41,840 nucleotides of DNA from Tannerellaceae bacterium (GTDB taxonomy: Bacteria; Bacteroidota; Bacteroidia; Bacteroidales; Tannerellaceae), in assembly GCA_031270665.1 (NCBI GenBank), contig JAISXD010000031.1:1-41840 (forward strand), written 5' to 3'. Position numbers and translations under genes: made by a program. Below, in pieces: positions 35,176-41,840 of the stretch. The notes under the pieces are model-generated. The model saw only the letters and a program-made list of their open reading frames with translations. It had not been told where the DNA came from and did no database searches. Position 1 is the stretch's first letter, and the number at the start of each line of letters is the position of its first letter.

Positions 35176-38100
35176 ATGATAAATAAAACGATAAAACAGT
35201 TCTGTATTGCCGCCTTAATTGCCCTTTTCGGACCGGCAACCGGCAATCTTCAAGCCACGGTATATACCGTTACTACGGAAGAGGATGATGGCGAAGGCTC
35301 TCTCCGTTATTTCCTGAGTGATAAGACCACTCCTATACAGGACGGCGACACGCTTACGTTTGCCGATCATGTAAGGAATATTACGATAACAAAAACATTA
35401 CAATATAAACCGAAACCGAGGGACGAAATAGCCCTTACCGTTTTAGGCAACGGGGTATGTATAAGCGGGAAGAAGCTGGAATGGGGGATAGGCACTAATG
35501 CGGCTAAAGCATTGATAATGGAAAATATTCATTTCAAAAATAATGCCGAGCTATGCTTTGGTGCGATTGCAGCATCCATAAGCAACGCTACTTTTACGGC
35601 CGAAGATGGAAATGCGTGTAACGTAATAATCCGGGCACTGCTTGTAGATATACGGCATACGGCGGTTTTAAAGGCCTGCTCCTTTACCGGCGAAGGGCAG
35701 GGGAATATCCGGATTCAGGAGCAGATGAGGCCTTCTCCCAAGTCGTCCACCCTCTATGTGGATTATATATCCTGTACGTTCAAAACGGGGAATCAGGATA
35801 ACAGCGGAGGGAATTTAATCTATAAGTCCATTTACGAAAAGAAGGCCGTATTCACCTCTTTTACCAATTGCGTACTGATAGACCATAATTACGGGGCAAC
35901 GGCCCCTACCATAGAAGATGAAAACTTCCAATCGCATGGCTACAACGTACTGCTGGGAACCGTAAACGGCCCCTGGAGCGAAAGCCCGGCCTGGAAGCAC
36001 GGTTCCGACGTACTGGTTCAGCCCTCACAGGGCACAACGGACCCGGACGCCGGCCTGCAGTGGGACGAAGGCATATATAAGGCCATCGTAAACGGCCCGG
36101 CCTATAAACATTTGCCGGCAAATACGCAAATAGAAGGCATCGCGTTCCCTCCCTATGATTTGGCGGGCCACGCGGTAGACTATACGCAGGCCGCCCATAG
36201 CGGAGCCTGGCAGGCCGTATACGGCGAAGAAGACGGCGGCACGGTCTATCCCGAAACGCTCACGCTGGGCGGAGCCACGCCGGGGCAGGAGATATACTCC
36301 GAAAGCACCCTCCAGCTATCGGCAGGCGTAGGCCCGAACGGATGCGAACAGGCCGTCACCTGGGAAAGCAGCGACGAAAGCATCGCCACGATCGACGCCA
36401 ACGGACTGGCCACTCTCCTGCCAACCACCGCTACGGAAAACAAAGAGGTAACCTTTACGGCTACTACCGTAGCCGTAGACAGGGAAGGCAATCCGCTCAG
36501 GGCTTCCCTCACGATTGTTGTAAAACCGTATATCCACGTCACCGGCTTTGCTTTTACAATCGATACGGATACCGTCCGATCGCTCTGGAATGTAGTATTT
36601 AACCTGAACACCGGGCACGCCCCGGCAATCGTCCCCGGCAATGCCCTGAATCAAACTTACACCTGGAGCATAGACGATAACGAAGTAGCCACCCTTGCCT
36701 ACAACAACGCACGGAAATCCTATACGCTCACAGGCCGGAAAGCGGGGCGGGTAACGCTGAAGGCAACGCCGGAAGACAATCCGTCGCTCGCCGACAGTTG
36801 CGTTTATATTTTCCACGACCCGTACTACTCGGATGTAAAAGGAGTCTTTTTGCTTACAGAAGGCGTCTTTACCGGAACCGGCGGCGAGGGGGTCGGATGC
36901 GGAGACCTGCATTTCATTCATGAAGAGACCGGCATTTGGGATACGCATATCTACGAAACCATCAACAGCCAGAAAACAGGCACCACCACCCAGTTTGGCG
37001 CCATCTACGGCGATCACTTCTTCCTCATATCCAAACAGGCCAACCGCGTAGTGGTAGCCGATAAAACGACGGTGGCGCAACAAAAATCGTTCAAACACAT
37101 CCATAACGGCGACATCGTGATGGATGGCCGGGCTTTCCTCGGCGTAGACGAAAATACCGGCTACGTGGGAACGTCGGCAGGTATCGCCATGGTGAAATTC
37201 GACGAGTTGCTCAGCGCCGAACCAGACCCCACGGTCATGTATCCCAACGTGGTGCAGGAATTGCCTTATACCCTTATTGAAGGAACGGCCACCGACGAAA
37301 ACCTTTACACCGGACAGGTGGGAACGATGCTCCGGGTGGGCGACCGCGTGTTTGCCGTGCAGCAAAATACGGGGATACTGGTTATCGATGCGCTGACGCA
37401 TCACGTAGATACCGTATTGACCGGCCATTATGCCAATCTGGCCCAATCGTTAGACGGGTACCTGTGGTCCGGAACCAGCGAATACGAATCTACCGGGCAG
37501 TTGGCAGATGATGTGTCCGGTAATATTATCGACCGTATCGACCCCTATACGCTGGAAATTAAGAAAATCATCCTTCCCGACGGAATCGGCGGCCCGACTC
37601 CTTCGTGGGGCGCCTGGCAAGCCGACGTATTCTGCGCAAGCGCACAGAAAAACCAGCTCTATTGGACGAATGCCATCGGTGGATTCGGAGGCGGAACCAA
37701 GATTTACCAGTACGATATCGATTCGGAAACGATCCGGGAAGTATTCGACGCCGCCCAGTACCCTGACCCCGCAGGATATTCCGACGTAAACTGGAAGATG
37801 TACGGCTGTCCTTTCCGCGTACATCCCGAAACCGACGAACTCTACGTAGCAATCACCACGTGGCCAGGCTCATCACCGGCCCTGTGGAATACGATAAAGG
37901 TAAACCCGCAGACGAAAGAAACGGTAGATATTCCTATCCCGCCCGGAACGGCCGTGTTCAACGACCTGTGGATATTCCCCGACAACCAGGCCCCGGCCAT
38001 CTCCGCCGGACTGGATAACATTTCCCTCAGGGAGGAAACCCGTATCTACCTGGGCGACCGGGTGACCGACGCCGACAATCCGGACGCCGCCATCATCAAG

Positions 38101-39348
38101 TCCGTAATCCTGAAAGAAGGCGAAGAGCTGATTGCGGCCCGCATCTGGCGCGATTCGCTGATTGTTACCCCCCTGAAGAAGGTGGCCGAAGACACGCAAA
38201 CAACGTTTACCCTCAAGGTAAACTCGAACGGGAAGGTGGTAACAAAGACCATCGCCGTTACGGTGAATGCCGACGCAGCCATCACAGAGTATCCCTTTGA
38301 ACTGACGGCCGGAAAAGTAACCATCCGTCCGGGCGACGAATACCGGCTTGCCCTCACGGCGGCAGAACATTACCCTGACGTACGCTGGAGCAGCTCGCAC
38401 CCCGAAGTGGCCACCGTTACAACCGGCGGAGTAGTGAAGGGAATTGCGCACGGTATTGCGAACATCATCGTAAAAGACGCCAACAGCGTCAAAGCCGATA
38501 CCTGTATGGTGACGGTGATAGCTCCGGGCGCCGCTACCGCGGATTCGATTACGCTGAATACCGCCCTGCTCATCATGAACGTAAAAGAAACGGCCGGCCT
38601 GAGCGTAGTACTGGTATCGGGAAGCCTTACGGGCAAAACCGTTAAGTGGAGCACAAGCAACGCCGCCGTAGCCGACGTAACGTCGGGCGGCAAAGTGCTG
38701 GCAACAGGTATGGGAAGCGCCACGATCACCGCCTCGGCCGGCGAGGTGAAAGCCGTTTGCACGGTGATGGTACGGGATATAGCCGTAAACGCGGAAGCGT
38801 CGTCAATAGGAGACAAAGCCGCTACCGTCACCTTCCCGAAAATGCTGTCTGCCGCCTATTACCTGGCGCACGTATACGAGATGGTGAACGGTCGCCGCCA
38901 GGCCCTTATCACGCTGAAGATAAATGCCGAAGGAGAAGTGGATATCGCCTACGCCCTGCGCGCGGCTACCAACGACATCTCCGTCACCCTGTCTACGCTG
39001 AAACCCGCCACGGAGTATGAAGTAGACGTAGAAGTGGTTCGCGTACAGAATAATATCGCGGAAGTGATCAGTACGCTCGCCACGAGGTTCAAGACGAAAG
39101 CCAACGCAACGTCTGCCGGCCCGTCCGCCTCCGCCCCGGCCACAGTAAGCTACGCCAACGGAACCCTCTGCGCCCAGAACCTCGAAGGCTACCGTTGCCG
39201 GCTGATTGCCATCAGCGGACAGACAGTGAAGTCGTTTACGGTAAACACCCCGAACGAATTCCACTCCCTCGCCCTGCCGCAAGGCGTGTACATCCTGGAT
39301 GCGGAAAAGAACGGCGAGCGGAAGATATTCAAACTAATCACCCGGTAA
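35176..39348 (+). CDS. Giant modular surface protein with an internal BtuG-like beta-propeller and Ig-like domains
   Basis: 1390 residues. The signal peptide ends near residue 27. Region about 30-340 is beta-helix-like, beginning VYTVTTEEDDGEGSLRYFLS. Ig-like (BIG2-type) domains lie at about 357-452 and 453-550. A DUF5074-type propeller lies at about 551-935, opening VKGVFLLTEG like the GFYLLNEG of the BtuG-like lipoprotein. A cadherin-like segment covers about 945-1035 and two more BIG2 domains about 1039-1205. A fibronectin III-like domain lies at about 1206-1310 (LSTLKPATEYEVDVEV). The C-terminal domain, about 1322-1390, ends QGVYILDAEKNGERKIFKL, matching the other surface protein. It is probably exported by type IX secretion and exposed, with a corrinoid-related role suggested by location. 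Confidence 0.85.
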   Translation: MINKTIKQFCIAALIALFGPATGNLQATVYTVTTEEDDGEGSLRYFLSDKTTPIQDGDTLTFADHVRNITITKTLQYKPKPRDEIALTVLGNGVCISGKKLEWGIGTNAAKALIMENIHFKNNAELCFGAIAASISNATFTAEDGNACNVIIRALLVDIRHTAVLKACSFTGEGQGNIRIQEQMRPSPKSSTLYVDYISCTFKTGNQDNSGGNLIYKSIYEKKAVFTSFTNCVLIDHNYGATAPTIEDENFQSHGYNVLLGTVNGPWSESPAWKHGSDVLVQPSQGTTDPDAGLQWDEGIYKAIVNGPAYKHLPANTQIEGIAFPPYDLAGHAVDYTQAAHSGAWQAVYGEEDGGTVYPETLTLGGATPGQEIYSESTLQLSAGVGPNGCEQAVTWESSDESIATIDANGLATLLPTTATENKEVTFTATTVAVDREGNPLRASLTIVVKPYIHVTGFAFTIDTDTVRSLWNVVFNLNTGHAPAIVPGNALNQTYTWSIDDNEVATLAYNNARKSYTLTGRKAGRVTLKATPEDNPSLADSCVYIFHDPYYSDVKGVFLLTEGVFTGTGGEGVGCGDLHFIHEETGIWDTHIYETINSQKTGTTTQFGAIYGDHFFLISKQANRVVVADKTTVAQQKSFKHIHNGDIVMDGRAFLGVDENTGYVGTSAGIAMVKFDELLSAEPDPTVMYPNVVQELPYTLIEGTATDENLYTGQVGTMLRVGDRVFAVQQNTGILVIDALTHHVDTVLTGHYANLAQSLDGYLWSGTSEYESTGQLADDVSGNIIDRIDPYTLEIKKIILPDGIGGPTPSWGAWQADVFCASAQKNQLYWTNAIGGFGGGTKIYQYDIDSETIREVFDAAQYPDPAGYSDVNWKMYGCPFRVHPETDELYVAITTWPGSSPALWNTIKVNPQTKETVDIPIPPGTAVFNDLWIFPDNQAPAISAGLDNISLREETRIYLGDRVTDADNPDAAIIKSVILKEGEELIAARIWRDSLIVTPLKKVAEDTQTTFTLKVNSNGKVVTKTIAVTVNADAAITEYPFELTAGKVTIRPGDEYRLALTAAEHYPDVRWSSSHPEVATVTTGGVVKGIAHGIANIIVKDANSVKADTCMVTVIAPGAATADSITLNTALLIMNVKETAGLSVVLVSGSLTGKTVKWSTSNAAVADVTSGGKVLATGMGSATITASAGEVKAVCTVMVRDIAVNAEASSIGDKAATVTFPKMLSAAYYLAHVYEMVNGRRQALITLKINAEGEVDIAYALRAATNDISVTLSTLKPATEYEVDVEVVRVQNNIAEVISTLATRFKTKANATSAGPSASAPATVSYANGTLCAQNLEGYRCRLIAISGQTVKSFTVNTPNEFHSLALPQGVYILDAEKNGERKIFKLITR

Positions 39349-39379
39349 CCGGTTCTCCCTTCAACCGCAAATAACCCGT

Positions 39380-39412
39380 CGGGCAGGAAGAGCAAAAGCC
39401 TCTCCCTGCCCG
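39380..39412 (+). terminator. GC-rich hairpin after the giant surface protein gene
   Basis: CGGGCAGGAAGAG (39380-39392) pairs with CTCTCCCTGCCCG (39400-39412) with a single mismatch and a 7-base loop, 32 bp past the stop. There is no T-run, so termination may be weak. Confidence 0.6.
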
Positions 39413-39441
39413 ATTTGCGTTAGCACCCTGCCGGTTCCGAA

Positions 39442-39551
39442 AAAGCATTACGATGGGTTGAGTAAACCATTATAATGTTTTGGCCAAACCACTATAATGT
39501 TTTTGGCAAACCACTATAACGATTCCGGCAAACCACTATAATGATTTACCG
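39442..39551. repeat. Tandem array of 22-bp repeats (four good copies plus a degenerate fifth)
   Basis: Units of exactly 22 bp begin at 39464, 39486, 39508 and 39530. Each starts AAACCACTATAA or AAACCATTATAA and ends around GGC. A degenerate copy (AAAGCATTACGATGGG) lies at 39442-39463 in the same phase. There are no spacers, so this is not a CRISPR. The array ends about 55 bp before the candidate -7 element of the thrE-like genes and looks like a set of in-phase protein-binding sites. It fills most of the 284-bp gap 39349-39632. Confidence 0.85.
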
Positions 39552-39606
39552 GAGACATCAATCGGGCGAATTTGCTCAAAACTCTCGGAAAACATTTTTT
39601 TTTATG

Positions 39607-39614
39607 TAAATTTG
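39607..39614 (+). promoter_or_regulatory. -7 element of the ThrE-like operon
   Basis: TAAATTTG matches TAnnTTTG and lies 18 bp before the ATG. No TTTG is found at the -33 position, which could make it dependent on an activator. Confidence 0.5.
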
Positions 39615-39632
39615 CGCCCTGAAAATTAACTC

Positions 39633-40400
39633 ATGGATAAGAATAAAGAACCTTTGGTAGAGGTGGGCGAGTTTATTGCCGAATATACTTCGCACATGAT
39701 GGGGTGCGGCATTCATACCTCGCGGGTGATACGGAGCAGTAAAAGGATTGCCGAAGCTTACAGTTACCATATGCACATCAGCGTATTCCAGAAAAGTTTG
39801 ATATTGACGTTGCACGACAGCGAGACGAAAGAATACCACAATGCCGTGGTAGACATCCCTGCCCTTCCCATCAGCTTTGAACATAACTCGGAACTAAGCG
39901 CATTGAGTTGGGAAACGTATGACGAGCGCCTTTCGCTCAAGGCGTTGCGCGAGAAGTACGGAAAGATTATAGCGGCCCCGTCTATCCACCCGCTATTTGT
40001 TTTACTACTGGTGGGTTTTGCCAACGCTTCTTTCTGCCGGCTTTTCGGGGGCGACTGGATTTCTACCGGGATTGTCTTTTCCTCCACGCTGGCCGGTTTG
40101 TACCTGAAGCAAAGGATGTCGGTCCACCTCAATCATTACCTGGTCTTTATCCTGTCTGCCTTTATTGCTTCCCTTTGCGCTTCTACGTCGTTGATTTTTG
40201 ATACCACTTCGGATACCGCCCTTGCCACCAGCGTGTTATTCCTGGTTCCGGGCGTACCGCTCATCAACGGGGTTATTGATATTGTAGAAGGGCATACGTT
40301 AACGGGTTTCGCCCGGCTTACACAAGCCTCCTTATTGATTGTTTGCATAGCCATCGGTTTGGCTTCCACCCTGTTTTTAGTTAAAGATAGTTTGATATGA
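39633..40400 (+). CDS. Threonine/serine exporter family protein, N-terminal component (ThrE N-half, DUF1212)
   Basis: 255 residues. About 110 cytoplasmic residues (VEVGEFIAEYTSHMMGCGIH, then VIRSSKRIAEAY) match the DUF1212 part of ThrE, and five hydrophobic segments follow (about 120-250), including LVPGVPLINGVIDIVEGH, a family hallmark. ThrE exports threonine and serine in Corynebacterium. In many bacteria the protein is split in two, as here: the second half begins inside the last codons of this gene (4-bp overlap). The substrate is inferred from the family. Confidence 0.88.
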   Translation: MDKNKEPLVEVGEFIAEYTSHMMGCGIHTSRVIRSSKRIAEAYSYHMHISVFQKSLILTLHDSETKEYHNAVVDIPALPISFEHNSELSALSWETYDERLSLKALREKYGKIIAAPSIHPLFVLLLVGFANASFCRLFGGDWISTGIVFSSTLAGLYLKQRMSVHLNHYLVFILSAFIASLCASTSLIFDTTSDTALATSVLFLVPGVPLINGVIDIVEGHTLTGFARLTQASLLIVCIAIGLASTLFLVKDSLI

Positions 40401-40888
40401 TCGCAATGGATATTCTTTCCGACGCCTTTTTTGCAGCCATCGCGGGTATTGGTTTCGGCGCTATTTCCGACCCTCCGCTCAGAGCCTTTCGTTATATCGC
40501 TTTATTGGCCGCCACAGGGCATATGTGCCGCTACTGCCTGATGGCCTATGCCGGGTTCGAAATTGCCGGGGCTTCCCTGATAGGCGCTTTTATCATCGGA
40601 CTGGGGAGTATATGGTTCGGGAAGAAGGTTTATTCGCCCATGACGGTACTTTACATTCCGGCCTTATTGCCGATGATTCCCGGTAAGTTTGCTTACAATA
40701 TGGTGTTTTCGCTAATCATGTTTTTGCAATCCATCGACCATCCGGTTGAAAAAGTAAAATATATGGAGATGTTTTTCTCCAATACCATCATTGCGGCGAC
40801 CGTCGTTTTCCTGCTGGCCGTAGGGGCTACGCTGCCGATGTTTTTATTTCCCAAGCGGGCTACTTCATTAACCCGTCATAAACAATAA
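40397..40888 (+). CDS. Threonine/serine exporter family protein, C-terminal component (ThrE C-half, DUF3815)
   Basis: 163 residues, almost entirely membrane segments (about four or five). It includes GAISDPPLRAFRYIALLAAT, FIIGLGSIWFGKKVYSPMTV and YIPALLPMIPGKFAYNMVFS, the DUF3815 pattern with the conserved PxIPG-type motif. Its start overlaps the previous stop (ATGA), so the two halves are made together and probably form one transporter. The next gene lies 5 bp further. Confidence 0.87.
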   Translation: MIAMDILSDAFFAAIAGIGFGAISDPPLRAFRYIALLAATGHMCRYCLMAYAGFEIAGASLIGAFIIGLGSIWFGKKVYSPMTVLYIPALLPMIPGKFAYNMVFSLIMFLQSIDHPVEKVKYMEMFFSNTIIAATVVFLLAVGATLPMFLFPKRATSLTRHKQ

Positions 40889-40892
40889 GGCT

Positions 40893-41621
40893 ATGCATAC
40901 ATTCTGGAAAACAATCGGGCTTTATAATTCGGCCACCTGGCTTGGCCAACTCCTAATCGTTGTAACCGGCATTATCCTCACAACCTTGCTTATCCGCAAA
41001 CAAAGCCCCACGGTAAAACGATTGATGAAGATATACCTTACGGGCGTATACCTGTGGATAGCCATCGTATACTACCTTATTTATTGCGCGGAGAGAAATT
41101 ATAACGCCCTGATGGCCTTATTCTGGGGAGTTATGGCCATTGCATGGATATGGGATACGGTTACGGGCTATACCACCTTCGAATACAATAAAAAGTACCG
41201 GGTATTCGCCTGTTTTTTGCTGTTGTCGCCCTTCATGTATCCCTTGTTTTCTTTACTGAGAGGATTGAGTTATCCCGAAATAACCTCTCCCGTGATGCCC
41301 TGCTCCGTTGTTACTTTTACCCTCGGGTTATTGCTTTTATATTCCCGTAAGGTCAATATCTTCATGGTGTTGTTACTCTGCCATTGGTCACTGATCGGAT
41401 TGGCTAAAACGTATTTCTTCCAGATTCCCGAAGATTTTATCCTGGTAAGCGTATCAATCCCGGCTCTGTATTTATTTTTCAACGAATCTTTTATCCGCAA
41501 CCTGCCGAAAGATGCCAAACCGAAAGCAAAATACATCCACGGGTTGCTTATCCTGATATGCGTTATGCTCGGAGCCGTTTTAGTTTCCTCCCTGCTTCAG
41601 ACAGCTTTCGCCTATCCTTAA
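40893..41621 (+). CDS. Multi-pass membrane protein of unknown function (possibly DUF6064)
   Basis: 242 residues with about seven membrane spans. The start FWKTIGLYNSATWLGQLLIV and later ALMALFWGVMAIAWIWDTVT recall the DUF6064 family, but I am not sure. Charged residues lie only in short loops. It follows the ThrE-like pair by 5 bp and is probably co-transcribed with it. No function can be assigned from sequence. Confidence 0.75.
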   Translation: MHTFWKTIGLYNSATWLGQLLIVVTGIILTTLLIRKQSPTVKRLMKIYLTGVYLWIAIVYYLIYCAERNYNALMALFWGVMAIAWIWDTVTGYTTFEYNKKYRVFACFLLLSPFMYPLFSLLRGLSYPEITSPVMPCSVVTFTLGLLLLYSRKVNIFMVLLLCHWSLIGLAKTYFFQIPEDFILVSVSIPALYLFFNESFIRNLPKDAKPKAKYIHGLLILICVMLGAVLVSSLLQTAFAYP

Positions 41622-41785
41622 CACCAGAGAATTATCACACATCCCGCCATTTGAAGGATTTTTTCATTGATTTTGTTCCACATTCAAATTTTAGTTGTAC
41701 ATTTGGCTGGTGTTCATTAAAAGGGTGCAATTCAAATTGTCGCGTCAAATAAGTATCTTTGTGTGCACACTAAAAACAGTATGTT

Positions 41786-41840
41786 ATGAACAGGGAAGAA
41801 TTTTTATCGGTAGCATCACAGTATTACGAAGAGTTTGAAT
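41786..41840 (+). CDS. Start of an unidentified gene cut by the window end
   Basis: Eighteen codons from ATG 41786 (MNREEFLSVASQYYEEFE) remain open to the end of the window. A TAnnTTTG match (TATCTTTG, 41754-41761) lies 25 bp upstream, without a -33 element. The short sequence is hydrophilic and helix-like; too little is present to name a family. Confidence 0.5.
   Translation, partial: MNREEFLSVASQYYEEFE

Noticed and set aside
36316-37446. Antisense open frame of 376 codons inside the giant surface protein gene
   Set aside because: Mirror frame produced by the G+C-rich third positions of the sense gene; the product has no recognisable domains and the sense frame is a clear multidomain protein.
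39442-39551. Possible CRISPR array
   Set aside because: The 22-bp units are directly joined with no unique spacers and no cas genes are nearby.
41620-41714. AACACCAG ... CTGGTGTT inverted repeat (41620-41627 and 41707-41714) as a possible mobile element end
   Set aside because: Only 8 bp long, 79 bp apart, no duplication or transposase visible in the remaining sequence; likely chance.

Overview
The window comes from a chromosome of a member of the order Bacteroidales, probably close to Parabacteroides, Tannerella or Porphyromonas. The evidence is the SusC/SusD pair with an ECF sigma factor and FecR-type anti-sigma factor, Bacteroidetes promoters (TTTG, about 20 bp, TAnnTTTG), a DUF3467 gene downstream of rpoC, a BtuB/BtuG cobalamin locus, and surface proteins ending in what looks like a type IX secretion sorting domain. 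Every gene I can support is on the + strand.

Region 1 (1-10120), nutrient uptake: a secreted bleomycin-hydrolase-like cysteine peptidase, an L-arabinose/L-fucose isomerase-fold protein, then a trans-envelope signalling cassette (ECF sigma factor, FecR-like anti-sigma factor, SusC with an N-terminal STN signalling domain, SusD). No glycoside hydrolase is present. A 21-bp tandem repeat array lies between the anti-sigma gene and susC. A short nested-palindrome element resembling a MITE follows susD.

Region 2 (10280-24990), information-processing core: rpsU, a XerC/D-type recombinase, hpf, four tRNAs (Thr, Tyr, Gly, Thr), tuf, tRNA-Trp, secE, nusG, rplK, rplA, rplJ, rplL, rpoB and rpoC. A strong hairpin with a T-run separates rplL from rpoB and another terminator follows rpoC.

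Region 3 (25000-28490): an AraC-family regulator, a possible small RNA with its own promoter and terminator and AraC-like direct repeats in front of it, DUF3467, a secreted M64 metallopeptidase, a highly structured RNA candidate with mutually exclusive pairings, and a small orphan protein resembling CXXX-repeat peptide modification proteins.

Region 4 (28500-39412), cobalamin uptake: a cobalamin riboswitch, a BtuB-like TonB receptor, a BtuG-like beta-propeller lipoprotein, a BIG2-domain surface protein, an unrecognised secreted protein, and a 1390-residue surface protein that carries a BtuG-like propeller between Ig-like domains. The two large surface proteins share a C-terminal domain. By eye this block is richer in G+C than the ribosomal region.

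Region 5 (39440-41840): a five-unit 22-bp repeat array, a two-gene ThrE-type amino acid exporter, a multi-pass membrane protein, and the first codons of a gene that runs off the window.
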